From NCBI RefSeq assembly GCF_900109925.1, contig NZ_FOBW01000002.1:434001-498000 (forward strand): a stretch of DNA of 64,000 bases, in the 5' to 3' direction. Shown here in pieces: positions 45,280-55,111 of the stretch; positions within the stretch are counted from its first letter, which is position 1; every line of letters starts with the position of its first letter. The notes under the pieces were generated by a model, which worked only from the letters and a program-made list of their open reading frames with translations, did not search any database and was not told the origin of the DNA. A program made the translations under genes and the position numbers. The stretch is from Mesobacillus persicus. Its GTDB lineage: Bacteria > Bacillota > Bacilli > Bacillales > Cytobacillaceae.

Positions 45280-46098
45280 TTAAGGGAAACGAGGGAACTG
45301 ACCAAAATCAGGTTTCCGTTTTTCCTTAAAGGCATTTCGCCCTTCTTTTGCTTCTTCCGTTGTATAGTAGAGCAAAGTAGCATCACCAGCAAATTGTTGA
45401 ATACCTGCTAGTCCATCTGTATCAGCATTCATAGCAGCCTTTAAGAAACGAATTGCTGTTGGGCTTTTTTCAAGAATTTCTTCACACCACTTAATGGTTT
45501 CATCTTCAACCTGGTCAAGTGGAACAACTGTATTAACAAGACCCATATCAAGAGCTTCTTGTGCATTGTATTGACGGCATAGGTACCAGATTTCGCGAGC
45601 CTTTTTATGGCCAATAATTCTAGCTAGGTAACCTGAACCATAACCAGCATCAAAGCTACCAACCTTTGGTCCTGTTTGACCAAAAATTGCATTATCAGCT
45701 GCAATTGTTAAGTCACACACAACATGAAGAACGTGTCCGCCTCCAATTGCATAACCTCTTACCATAGCAATAACCGGCTTTGGAATAACACGGATTAAGC
45801 GCTGCAAGTCTAGGACATTAAGCCGTGGAATCTGGTCTTCACCTACATAACCACCATGTCCACGTACACTTTGGTCTCCACCTGAACAAAACGCCATGTC
45901 TCCTGCACCAGTTAAAATGATGACACCAACATTTGAATCATCACGGGCATAAGCAAATGCGTCAATCAGTTCCATTACTGTCTTTGGACGAAAGGCATTG
46001 CGTACTTCTGGACGGTTAATCGTAATTTTAGCGATACCATTATATGTTTCATATAAAATATCTTCGTAAGTACGTTCTGAAACCCACTCAACTGCCAA
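45280..46098 (-). CDS. menB: 1,4-dihydroxy-2-naphthoyl-CoA synthase
   Basis: Crotonase-fold enzyme (272 aa) that closes the second ring of menaquinone. Oxyanion and substrate motifs: [15 protein letters not shown] and [14 protein letters not shown]-terminal tail [13 protein letters not shown] is typical of MenB. Start is TTG at 46098, eight bases after AGGAGG. Confidence 0.98.
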   Translation of the reverse strand: MAVEWVSERTYEDILYETYNGIAKITINRPEVRNAFRPKTVMELIDAFAYARDDSNVGVIILTGAGDMAFCSGGDQSVRGHGGYVGEDQIPRLNVLDLQRLIRVIPKPVIAMVRGYAIGGGHVLHVVCDLTIAADNAIFGQTGPKVGSFDAGYGSGYLARIIGHKKAREIWYLCRQYNAQEALDMGLVNTVVPLDQVEDETIKWCEEILEKSPTAIRFLKAAMNADTDGLAGIQQFAGDATLLYYTTEEAKEGRNAFKEKRKPDFGQFPRFP

Positions 46099-46157
46099 TT
46101 CATATTCCTCCTTTTATGTAATTGAAAATGAACCTTTGTCACACATCGTATTTTTCC

Positions 46158-46964
46158 TTACTTCGACAAAAACTCACTTACTATTGTACCAAATTTTTCA
46201 GGTTCTTCCACATGAATCGCATGACCAGCGTTCCTAACAGACATTTTTTTTACACGAGGCAGCAAATTAGCCATCTCATCACTTATTTTGCAAAACTTCT
46301 CATCCCGTTCTCCTGCTAAAAGCAATGTATCAAACTCAAATGTAGAAAGAGAATTCCACCAAGATGGCTGTGCTCCTGTCCCCATCCCAAGTAAGCTATT
46401 AGCTAACCCTATAGGAGAATTCTGAAGGCGCTGTGTTCTTATTGCTTCCCTTGTTTCGGCGGGAAGATTCTTTTGAGTCTGAAATAAAGGAATACCCTCC
46501 CAATAATTGACAAACTCTTCTATCCCATTTGAAAGAATGATTGAAGCCAGCTTTGTGTCCTGCTTTTTGCGGGATTCTCGTTCTTCTGCTGTGCGTAGTC
46601 CTGGAGTCGTGCTTTCTAGCACTATCTTTCGAACCATTTCGGGATAGTTTGCCGCAAATGTGATCGCCAGCCTACCACCCATCGAGTAGCCTAGTAGGTC
46701 AGTCTTCTCAATCCCCAACTTATCCAACAAAAGCTTCATATCATCAGCAACCTTAAGGATATCGTACCTCTCATGATTTGGTGGTGATTGAGACCTGCCG
46801 TGCCCAATTAAGTCTACCATAATCATTCTAGACGTTAATCCTATCGAAGCAGAAAACGGTGTCCAGGTCGATGACTTTCCTGTGAATCCATGGAACATGA
46901 GGAGCGGAAATCCCGTTCCTGCTTGTTCAACATGGTAGTGAACTTCATTGAGTTTATTCTCCAT
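46158..46964 (-). CDS. menH: SHCHC synthase MenH
   Basis: Alpha/beta hydrolase-fold lyase (about 268 aa), known as YtxM in B. subtilis, that removes pyruvate from SEPHCHC. Nucleophile elbow LGYSMGGRLA; conserved Arg and His (NAGHAIHVEEP). ATG at 46964 overlaps the menD end; a GTG at 46973 is the alternative. Between menD and menB as in B. subtilis. Confidence 0.94.
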   Translation of the reverse strand: MENKLNEVHYHVEQAGTGFPLLMFHGFTGKSSTWTPFSASIGLTSRMIMVDLIGHGRSQSPPNHERYDILKVADDMKLLLDKLGIEKTDLLGYSMGGRLAITFAANYPEMVRKIVLESTTPGLRTAEERESRKKQDTKLASIILSNGIEEFVNYWEGIPLFQTQKNLPAETREAIRTQRLQNSPIGLANSLLGMGTGAQPSWWNSLSTFEFDTLLLAGERDEKFCKISDEMANLLPRVKKMSVRNAGHAIHVEEPEKFGTIVSEFLSK

Positions 46965-48711
46965 AATCCGCACTCTTTATGACCTGGCTTATTTCCCGGG
47001 AAACAGATTTCCACAAATCTCGATGTTCTCTTAAATTCCTGTCCCTATCTGTCGATATTTCCAACACTTTAATCCCTTGCTGATCAATTATTTGCCGGAA
47101 AACTTCTTGGAAATGATCCCAATCCTGTACTTTCACAAAAGAACCACCAAACATGTCAACAGCATGGTGGAAATCAAGATCGAGTGGAGTACCAAACAGC
47201 TTTTCAAAATGCTTTGGATGGTCCGCTTGTGGTAAAAAGGAGAATATTCCGCCCCCATTGTTATTGATAACAATAATCGTAACATCTAGCTTAAAAAGCT
47301 TTGCTGCAAGTAATCCATTTAAGTCATGAAAAAATGTCAGATCTCCTAGAACTAAGTAAAGCGGTTGTGAAACCGTCGCAGCACCCAATGCTGTCGAGAC
47401 AATTCCATCTATACCATTTGCCCCGCGGTTCCCCATAATCCTAATTTCCTTTTCATTCATAAAAAAGAAGCTGTCTAGATCACGTATTGGCATGCTATTG
47501 CCAACAAACAAGGTGGATCCTTTAGGCAAAAGGTCTGCAAGCATATGGAAAAGCTTCCCCTCACTAAGTTCTTGGTTATCTCGAATAGCTGAGAGTGTCC
47601 CTTTTGTATGATGGTTTATAGTTTGCCATTTGTCTAAATATGCTGAGTCATTACTCGGTTCGACGAGCTGTGTTACCGTCTTACTAAACAAACTTTCATC
47701 ACAATAAATCATCTCGGTCGCAGACGTCAGTGGGTCCCGCCATCCACTACCTCCATCGACTACAATTTGTCTCACCATACGATTTTCTTTCATAAAAATC
47801 GATAGAGCCTTTGAAACCGGCATCGCACCAAATCTGATAATCACATCCGGTGTTAAAGTCTTTTTCACATCTTCATAACGCAAAAATGTATCATAAGCAT
47901 CAATGATAAGCTCTCCAGAATGCTTCCCACTACGCAATTGGGACAGTGGATCCGCCAATACCGGAAACTGAAGTCTTTTGGCTAATTCAATAACAGCTTC
48001 TGCAAAGTTCTCGTCCTCAATCGGTCCACATACAATCATCCCTCTTCGCTTAGCGGAGAGACTATTCACAATTGCACGTGTGGTTCCCTCTGATAGAGAA
48101 AGCTTACCTTCATGAATCTCCACATAGCCTTCGCTTCGTTCTGGAAGTTCAAATAACTTCTCGTGGAGATTTGGAATCAAAGGTTCCCTTAAAGGGAAGT
48201 TCAAATGAACAGGTCCTGCAGGATAACGAATGGCTGTAGCTGCCGCTCGAGCACAAACCATACGTGAGTAGCGGATCATGTCCTCACGATGATCTGGAGG
48301 GGACATTTCTACAAACCATTTAACATTTTGTCCATAGAGGTGAATTTGGTCGATTGCTTGCGGTGCCCCCACATCTCGTAATTCATGAGGACGATCAGCC
48401 GTAAGAACCATTAATGGCACTCTTGATATTTTCGCTTCAATAATAGCAGGGTAATAATTAGCCGCTGCCGTTCCTGATGTACATAAAATAGCTACAGGTT
48501 TCTTTGATGCTTTTGCAATACCCAGAGCAAAATACGCTGCAGAACGCTCATCAACATGTATATGAAGATTCAAATCAGGATGCTCTGCCATTACTAGGGC
48601 AATAGGTGTTGACCGTGATCCAGGACTAATAACGATATCCTTTACTCCAGAATGGGCTAGCTCTGCGACAAATGCTGCTAAATAGGCTGTCAAACCTTCT
48701 TGATGACTCAT
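46954..48711 (-). CDS. menD: SEPHCHC synthase
   Basis: Thiamine-diphosphate enzyme (585 aa) that joins 2-oxoglutarate to isochorismate. N-terminal ISPGSRSTPIA; the catalytic glutamate is in HVDERSAAYFALG; the ThDP motif includes GNRGANGIDG...VLGDLTFFHDLNG. It overlaps menF by ATGA and menH by about 11 bp. Confidence 0.98.
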   Translation of the reverse strand: MSHQEGLTAYLAAFVAELAHSGVKDIVISPGSRSTPIALVMAEHPDLNLHIHVDERSAAYFALGIAKASKKPVAILCTSGTAAANYYPAIIEAKISRVPLMVLTADRPHELRDVGAPQAIDQIHLYGQNVKWFVEMSPPDHREDMIRYSRMVCARAAATAIRYPAGPVHLNFPLREPLIPNLHEKLFELPERSEGYVEIHEGKLSLSEGTTRAIVNSLSAKRRGMIVCGPIEDENFAEAVIELAKRLQFPVLADPLSQLRSGKHSGELIIDAYDTFLRYEDVKKTLTPDVIIRFGAMPVSKALSIFMKENRMVRQIVVDGGSGWRDPLTSATEMIYCDESLFSKTVTQLVEPSNDSAYLDKWQTINHHTKGTLSAIRDNQELSEGKLFHMLADLLPKGSTLFVGNSMPIRDLDSFFFMNEKEIRIMGNRGANGIDGIVSTALGAATVSQPLYLVLGDLTFFHDLNGLLAAKLFKLDVTIIVINNNGGGIFSFLPQADHPKHFEKLFGTPLDLDFHHAVDMFGGSFVKVQDWDHFQEVFRQIIDQQGIKVLEISTDRDRNLREHRDLWKSVSREISQVIKSADYGE

Positions 48712-50114
48712 CTTTTATTTCCTCCAAGCGCAGTCAGCATCGGCCGAAACTTGATACTGGTTTCAATATATTCGCTTTCCGCATCAGAATCAGCGACTAC
48801 CCCACAACCAGCAAAAAGGGAAGCTTCCATTCCTTGAATTAAGGCTGAACGGATAGCAACAGCAAATTCACCATTCCCATGGTAATCAAGCCAACCTATC
48901 GGTGCAGCATAGAACCCTCGATCTAGTTCTTCGACCTCTCTAATTCTCTGTACAGCTGCTTCTTGAGGAAGCCCTCCTAGTGCCGGTGTAGGATGGAGTC
49001 TGTCCACGATATCTAGTAAAGATGTCGTTTGCTTACATTTCCCGATGACTGGAGTATATAAATGCTGGATATATTTTGTCTTCATCAATTCCGGCCGATT
49101 AGGGATTGTGATGTATTCACAAGTTTCATTCATTGCCTCTTTAATCATTTCAACTACATACTCGTGCTCCACTAGATTCTTTTGATCTTTTAGAAGGCTT
49201 TCTCCAAGTAAACGGTCCTCAGTAGGGGTACTTCCTCTTGCGATAGAACCAGCAAGACAAGTCGAAAAGACCTTTTCCCCCTCTCTTTTAACAAGTCGTT
49301 CAGGAGAGGCCCCCAAAAAGCAATCCCCGTTTACTTCAAATGCAAATACATAGCTCTCTGGTTGTTCAGCCAACAAATGTTTCAAAGCTCGTTCAACCTT
49401 AACATGATCATTAAAACGTAATCTTAATTCCCTCGCCAAGACCACCTTTTTCAAGTCACTACCCTCAAAGGAATCCACAAGCTCGGTGACGGACTTTTTC
49501 CATTCATCTGGTCTAATTTCATCAATGTGCTCGATGGACGCAATAGAAAACTCTAGTTTACGAGCAGCGGCCCCTAAAACAGCTTGCCGTTCTGCGTTGA
49601 CTTTCTCAACTAGACGATGGTCATCGTGCTGTGTACAGACGACATTTGTTGTAAGATACGCCTGTTCATTTACGATTGAAAGCATATAGCTTGGAATATG
49701 AAATAAGGAGTCGGAAAACTTCGACCACAATTTTGTCTTTTTCTTCACTGGATCAAAAGTGAACCCTCCGAATAGACTGGGACCAGTTCCAGACTCTTTT
49801 TGTTCACCAATAATAATAGCTGATTCAATAATATTGCTCCACTTGCTTTCAACATCCATAAATCGGTTTACTACTTGATTTGACTGAATCTGCTTAGCAA
49901 TTCCCATTCCAACCAGAGTATGAGTTCCATTCGGGTCCTTCCAAAAAAACCTTTCGCCTAAAAAGCGGTTGCGACCAGCCGCAAAAAAATTGGAAGGGTT
50001 AATCCCTTCAACTTTTTGGACCTCGCTTACCAATATAGGTTGAGTTAATTGTTTTGCCCTATCGATTGCAAGAAGTATTCCCTGACTCAATTCAGTATCT
50101 TGGATGGTAACCAA
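48708..50114 (-). CDS. menF: isochorismate synthase
   Basis: Chorismate to isochorismate, the first step of the pathway. About 468 aa with the chorismate-binding domain in the C-terminal half (GASPERLV, TCLAGSIARG, ALGGLPQEAA, GWLDYHGNGEF). GGGGGG stands seven bases before TTG 50114, so I choose that start; the reading from TTG 50129 lies over the ribosome site. First gene of menFDHB. Confidence 0.95.
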   Translation of the reverse strand: MVTIQDTELSQGILLAIDRAKQLTQPILVSEVQKVEGINPSNFFAAGRNRFLGERFFWKDPNGTHTLVGMGIAKQIQSNQVVNRFMDVESKWSNIIESAIIIGEQKESGTGPSLFGGFTFDPVKKKTKLWSKFSDSLFHIPSYMLSIVNEQAYLTTNVVCTQHDDHRLVEKVNAERQAVLGAAARKLEFSIASIEHIDEIRPDEWKKSVTELVDSFEGSDLKKVVLARELRLRFNDHVKVERALKHLLAEQPESYVFAFEVNGDCFLGASPERLVKREGEKVFSTCLAGSIARGSTPTEDRLLGESLLKDQKNLVEHEYVVEMIKEAMNETCEYITIPNRPELMKTKYIQHLYTPVIGKCKQTTSLLDIVDRLHPTPALGGLPQEAAVQRIREVEELDRGFYAAPIGWLDYHGNGEFAVAIRSALIQGMEASLFAGCGVVADSDAESEYIETSIKFRPMLTALGGNKR

Positions 50115-50461
50115 AATTAATCCCCCCAATAACAGCCTCTCTTCTGTTATTACACGTTTTCAAACTTATTTTAAGATACACTTCCTATATGACAATGTCA
50201 ATCATTCCAGTACGAGTTAGACTAGTTTATTCCTTATTATATGATACTCTATCACAGCGATTATTAAGCGTTTTCTAATTAGGGAAAAGCATCCAATCTA
50301 CCTTTAAATGGTATTTGACAGCATCACTGCTTGAACTTACACTTTATATTGTAGAGAAGATTTAACTAAGTATTGGGTGATTTTTTGACAGAATTAAGAC
50401 TTTTTGATACTATAATATAGTTTGGCATATATATTACTTTTAAGGGAGAGGATTGGTACCT
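50115..50461. other. divergent intergenic region menF / menA
   Basis: No gene. A promoter for menA is at about 50385-50416 (TTGACA, then TACTAT at 17 bp or TATAAT at 20 bp). No operator is recognised. Confidence 0.5.
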
Positions 50462-51391
50462 ATGCAAACACCACTTCAGCCTAGTCCTTCCCCAATAGCA
50501 AAAGATCATGGTTTTCAGAAATGGTGGCAGCTTGCCCGCCCTCATACTTTGACTGCCGCTTTTGCACCGGTCCTACTCGGAACGGCGCTTGCTATTGAGG
50601 TGACAAAAATTGATCTGTTGCTTTTTTTAGCGACGCTAATTGCATGCCTATTAATTCAGGCAGCAACCAATATGTTTAACGAGTACTATGATTTCAAGCG
50701 AGGTCTCGACACTGAAGAATCCATAGGAATCGGTGGTGCGATTGTCAGGAATGGAATCAAACCTGCTACTGTACTGGGTTTAGCTCTTGGATTATACGGA
50801 ATCTCCATTTTAATTGGTATATATATTTGTATGAACACTAGCTGGTGGCTAGCAGCCGTTGGCCTTGTTGGAATGCTTATTGGTTATCTTTATACTGGAG
50901 GCCCACTACCTATTGCATACACTCCATTCGGTGAAGTGTTCGCAGGATTTTTCATGGGAATTCTTATTATCCTAATTGCCTTCTTTATTCAAACAGGCAC
51001 AGTTACAACAACTAGTATCCTTGTTTCAATCCCTAGTTTTATTCTTGTAGGTGCCATTCTTTTGTCAAATAATATTCGTGATTTTGACGGCGATAAAGAT
51101 TTTGGACGGAAGACTCTAGCGATATTGATTGGGAAAAAAGGAGCAGTTACCCTTCTGGCAGGAATGTTTATTGTTTCATACCTCTGGATTTTGGGATTAA
51201 TTTTAACAGGAGCCATGACTCCTTGGCTTGCTGTTGTACTATTAAGCCTACCGAAAGCCATAAAATCTGTAAAAGGTTTTAAAACTGGAACGAATCCTCT
51301 TGAAATGGCACCAGCAATGGTGGCAACGGCTCAAACAAATACAATCTTTGCACTGTTATTATCCGTTGGCCTTTTCATCAGTTATATTTAA
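50462..51391 (+). CDS. menA: 1,4-dihydroxy-2-naphthoate polyprenyltransferase
   Basis: UbiA-family membrane enzyme (about 309 aa, eight to nine helices) that adds the prenyl chain to DHNA. Aspartate motifs NMFNEYYDFKRGLD and DFDGDKDFGRKTL bind the prenyl diphosphate. ATG at 50462 with GGGAGAGG about ten bases before it. Divergent from the men operon, as in B. subtilis. Confidence 0.96.
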   Translation: MQTPLQPSPSPIAKDHGFQKWWQLARPHTLTAAFAPVLLGTALAIEVTKIDLLLFLATLIACLLIQAATNMFNEYYDFKRGLDTEESIGIGGAIVRNGIKPATVLGLALGLYGISILIGIYICMNTSWWLAAVGLVGMLIGYLYTGGPLPIAYTPFGEVFAGFFMGILIILIAFFIQTGTVTTTSILVSIPSFILVGAILLSNNIRDFDGDKDFGRKTLAILIGKKGAVTLLAGMFIVSYLWILGLILTGAMTPWLAVVLLSLPKAIKSVKGFKTGTNPLEMAPAMVATAQTNTIFALLLSVGLFISYI

Positions 51392-51403
51392 ATTTTCACA
51401 TCT

Positions 51404-51432
51404 AGCCACTGCTTAGCAGTGGCTTTTTTGTT
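51404..51432 (+). terminator. menA terminator
   Basis: GCCACTGC / GCAGTGGC with a four-base loop and TTTTTT. Confidence 0.88.
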
Positions 51433-51539
51433 TGGGTGGATTTTTTTAGGTTTTAAAATTTGATCATTGTAATTAGCTTGAAGTTTTCATTAAATGAAAT
51501 GATCTCAAAAAAGTCCTTTGTAACAATTTAGACACCATT

Positions 51540-51650
51540 TTTTCAATAACTTTCGATAATCAATCCATAACTTCTAATAATCGATGCATAACCTCCAATA
51601 ATCAATCGATATCTCGCAGGAATGGATGCATAACTCCCCAACCGGCAACA
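51540..51650. repeat. short degenerate repeats, AATAATCnATnCATAACntCC type
   Basis: About four diverged units of 24-25 bp around CATAACTTC and CATAACCTCC, between menA and speD. No gene in 51433-51713. Confidence 0.45.
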
Positions 51651-51713
51651 ATTTTATGTATAAAACTCACCAAGCCCCAGGTTTTTCGCTATTCTAGGTC
51701 ATTTTTTTGATGC

Positions 51714-51748
51714 TAAAAAGGGCCTGGAACACATTGTTCCAAGCCTAA
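51714..51748 (-). terminator. speD terminator
   Basis: GGCTTGGAACA / TGTTCCAGGCC stem with CTTTTTAG after it on the minus strand. Confidence 0.7.
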
Positions 51749-51753
51749 AAAAA

Positions 51754-52563
51754 TCAATTCAGTATATTTTTCCCATAAAAAATTTCATCCATCTCAAGTG
51801 TAAGGCTTTCCGTTATGTCGTCTCTTTCCTGTTCACTTAGTTTATCCTTCGTATATCCGAAGAGATAATTATTCAAATCAAATTCTTTTAGTTTACATTT
51901 CGTGTGAAAGATATTCTCTTGGTATACATTGACATCAAACATATGAAATTGATCCTTAATATCATCTGGTATATAGTTTTGAATCGAACTAATATCATGA
52001 TCAATGAATAGTTTATGCCCATTTTTATCGCGCGTAAATCCACGGACACGGAAATCAATCGTCATTATATCGGTATCAAAAGAACGAATTAAATAGTTTA
52101 GTGCTTTTAATGGAGAAATTTCCCCGCATGTTGAAACATCGATATCGGCTCGGAAAGTACTGATTCCTTCATTTGGGTGGTACTCTGGGTATGTATGAAC
52201 AGTGATATGACTTTTGTCTAGTTGGAGAACCACATTATCAGGTAGTGGACCTGGAGATTCTGCGAAAGATTCTTTTGGAACTTCAACAACAGGTCCTTCT
52301 GATACTAGTACTGTCACACTTGCCCCTTGTGGTTCGTAATCCTGTTTCGCAACATTTAGTACGTGAGCACCGATGATGTCTGATACATTGGTGAGAATAT
52401 GGGTTAGCCTGTCTGCATTGTACTGTTCGTCAATATACTCAATATAAGCTTCCCGCTCTTCCTTCGTCTTTGTATAACATATATCATACATATTGAAACT
52501 TAGTGATTTGGTTAGATTGTTAAACCCATGCAATTCAATTCTTTGCTGGTCCGTCAATTTCAT
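51754..52563 (-). CDS. speD: S-adenosylmethionine decarboxylase proenzyme (long bacterial class)
   Basis: Provides decarboxylated SAM for spermidine synthesis. About 269 aa from ATG 52563 ([14 protein letters not shown]) behind AAGGGGG; the frame stays open to 52659 without support. The proenzyme is expected to cut itself before the serine in [12 protein letters not shown], which becomes the pyruvoyl group; [13 protein letters not shown] holds the catalytic cysteine. This is the E. coli-like long class, not the 126-aa SpeH type known in B. subtilis. Confidence 0.93.
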   Translation of the reverse strand: MKLTDQQRIELHGFNNLTKSLSFNMYDICYTKTKEEREAYIEYIDEQYNADRLTHILTNVSDIIGAHVLNVAKQDYEPQGASVTVLVSEGPVVEVPKESFAESPGPLPDNVVLQLDKSHITVHTYPEYHPNEGISTFRADIDVSTCGEISPLKALNYLIRSFDTDIMTIDFRVRGFTRDKNGHKLFIDHDISSIQNYIPDDIKDQFHMFDVNVYQENIFHTKCKLKEFDLNNYLFGYTKDKLSEQERDDITESLTLEMDEIFYGKNILN

Positions 52564-52659
52564 CTTTTGTTTCCCCCTTTTCCAATTTTGCAAATCCGTT
52601 AAATCGAGGCATTCTTTAAATATTTTTATGATACCCAAATGCTGTAATAAAAAACGCAC

Positions 52660-52690
52660 AAAAAAAAGAACCGGCAGTTACGCCAGTTCG
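52660..52690 (-). terminator. terminator of the glycogen operon
   Basis: GAACTGGC / GCCGGTTC with a run of eight T on the minus strand, just after glgP. Confidence 0.88.
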
Positions 52691-52705
52691 TTAGTTCAAT
52701 AGTTA

Positions 52706-55111
52706 TCAATTATTAACCTTAAAAGGTTTAATATTCCATATTTGGTTGGCGTACTCATTAATTGTTCGGTCGCTTGAGAAGAATCCAGATTTAGCAATGT
52801 TAATTAGACTTTTTTCTAACCACATCGATTGATCCTGATATGCCATATTCACTTTCTCTTGAATGGCGACATATGAAGCGAAGTCACGTAAGACAAAGTA
52901 TTGATCATTATGATCAAGCAAAGAGTCGTAAATAGCGGTGAATTCGCCATCAGTATCAGGGAAAAACCCATTTACGAGTTGTTCCGTCACTTCACGAATA
53001 CGCTGGTCATAATGATAATATTCCCGGGAGTTATATCCGCCGTTTTTCTGAAAGTTTAAGACCTCTTGAGCACGCAATCCAAAAAGAAAAATGTTTTCCT
53101 CTCCTACTAGCTCGTTGATCTCCACATTGGCCCCGTCAAGCGTCCCTAAGGTCAAAGCCCCATTCATCATAAACTTCATATTGCCAGTACCTGAGGCTTC
53201 CTTGCTTGCCGTTGAAATCTGTTCGCTAATATCTGCAGCTGGAAAAATATCCTCAGCCAAGGAAACCCGATAATTTTCTAGGAATACGACCTTCATTTTA
53301 TCGTTTACGTGGGAATCATGATTTACTTTGTCAGCAACGGTATTGATTAATTTAATTACTTTTTTTGCAAAATAATAACCAGGAGATGCTTTTGCCCCAA
53401 AGATAAAGGTCCTCGGATAAGGCTGAAAACTTGAATCGGACTTCATGCGATTATATAAATACATAATATGTAATACATTCAAAAGCTGACGTTTATAGGC
53501 GTGTAACCTTTTCACCTGCACATCAAAAATCGAGCTTGTATCGACAGAAACCCCAGCTTTCTCATATATTATTTTCGCGAGTTTTTCTTTATTGGCTTTC
53601 TTAATATCGCCAAGCCTCTCTAAGAAGACCGAATCTTTTTTAAAGTGAAGCAGCTTTTCAAACTGAGTTGTATCGTTTATCCACTCTGGACCGATTGAAT
53701 CAGTAATCAGGTTTGCAAGATTGGGGTTCGCTTTTAAAAGCCACCGGCGATGGGTAATTCCATTTGTTTTATTATTAAATCTGTCAGGAAACACCTGATA
53801 ATAATCATTCATTTCCCTTTCCATTAAGATTTCCGTATGTAGCCTTGCGACTCCATTTACGCTATGACTCCCTACAATCGCAAGTGGCGCCATCCTGACC
53901 TCCCCATGGGCAATCAGAGCCATCCTCTCAATTCTCCCCCAGTCCCCCGGGAATTTTTCCCATAGTTCTTGGCAAAAACGTTCATTGATTTCTTCAATAA
54001 TCATAAAAATTCTCGGAAGAAGCGGCTGAAAAATTCTAACTGGCCATTTTTCAAGAGCTTCAGATAGGGTTGTATGGTTTGTGTATGAAAGGGTGTTTAC
54101 AGTGATTGACCATGCTTCCTGCCATCCTAACCCTTCTTCGTCCATTAAAATTCTCATTAGTTCCGGTACAGCAATGGCTGGATGGGTGTCATTAATATGG
54201 ATCCCTACATGCTCATGGAGATGAATTAAACTCCGATTTTGTTTTTTATAAGAACGAACAATTGATTGCAGACTTGCAGCGACAAGCAGGTACTGCTGCT
54301 TTAATCTGAGAATTTTCCCCTCATCATGTGTATCATCCGGATATAGAAGCTCTGAGATCGATTCTGTTTCCTTTTTATACTTTAAAATATCGATATTCGC
54401 TGGAAACCTTGAAGGTTCGGCGCTCCAAAGACGAAGGGTATTTACCGTGCTAGTGTTGTAACCGATGACAGGAAGGTCGTACGGAATAGCTGTAACTGTT
54501 TCCGCATGCAGATGGCGAAAGACCAGCTTGCCATTTTCCTGATAACTTTCAACTTTTCCCCAAAACGGCACTTCTACAGAATCATCCGTTTTCCGGACCT
54601 CCCAGACATGGCCATGCCTTAGCCATTGCTCAGGAAGTTCAACTTGATACCCATCAACAATTTTCTGCTCAAACAACCCATGCTTATAGCGGATTCCACA
54701 TCCATGTCCAGGTAAATTCATTGATGCGAGAGAATCTAGGAAGCATGCTGCTAATCTTCCTAATCCTCCGTTCCCAAGTGCTGCGTCGGCCTCTATTTCC
54801 TCAAGGTCGCCCAAATCAATTCCGAGTTCCTGTAAACCTTCAGTAACGACAGACTCAATCCCGAGGTTCATTAAATTATGACGAAGCAGTCTACCTAGTA
54901 AAAATTCGATGGATAAATAATAAACTTGTTTTCCACCAACTGTGCGATACTGTTCATTTGTCCTAATCCACTCTGAACTCACATACTCCCTAATCATCGC
55001 CCCAAGTGTTTGAAACTGCTCACGTTTCGTACTTTCATCAAAACTCGTGCCGAAAGTCATTTCTAGTTTTTTTAGGTAGGCTATCTTAAACTCCTTGGTG
55101 TTCGAAAACAT
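52706..55111 (-). CDS. glgP: glycogen phosphorylase
   Basis: Releases glucose-1-phosphate from glycogen. 801 aa, usual length. The PLP-binding lysine is in EASGTGNMKFMMNGALTLGT. Further motifs are NGGLGRLAACFLDS and GIHINDTHPAIAVPEL. It overlaps glgA by 26 bp and ends the operon. Confidence 0.98.
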   Translation of the reverse strand: MFSNTKEFKIAYLKKLEMTFGTSFDESTKREQFQTLGAMIREYVSSEWIRTNEQYRTVGGKQVYYLSIEFLLGRLLRHNLMNLGIESVVTEGLQELGIDLGDLEEIEADAALGNGGLGRLAACFLDSLASMNLPGHGCGIRYKHGLFEQKIVDGYQVELPEQWLRHGHVWEVRKTDDSVEVPFWGKVESYQENGKLVFRHLHAETVTAIPYDLPVIGYNTSTVNTLRLWSAEPSRFPANIDILKYKKETESISELLYPDDTHDEGKILRLKQQYLLVAASLQSIVRSYKKQNRSLIHLHEHVGIHINDTHPAIAVPELMRILMDEEGLGWQEAWSITVNTLSYTNHTTLSEALEKWPVRIFQPLLPRIFMIIEEINERFCQELWEKFPGDWGRIERMALIAHGEVRMAPLAIVGSHSVNGVARLHTEILMEREMNDYYQVFPDRFNNKTNGITHRRWLLKANPNLANLITDSIGPEWINDTTQFEKLLHFKKDSVFLERLGDIKKANKEKLAKIIYEKAGVSVDTSSIFDVQVKRLHAYKRQLLNVLHIMYLYNRMKSDSSFQPYPRTFIFGAKASPGYYFAKKVIKLINTVADKVNHDSHVNDKMKVVFLENYRVSLAEDIFPAADISEQISTASKEASGTGNMKFMMNGALTLGTLDGANVEINELVGEENIFLFGLRAQEVLNFQKNGGYNSREYYHYDQRIREVTEQLVNGFFPDTDGEFTAIYDSLLDHNDQYFVLRDFASYVAIQEKVNMAYQDQSMWLEKSLINIAKSGFFSSDRTINEYANQIWNIKPFKVNN

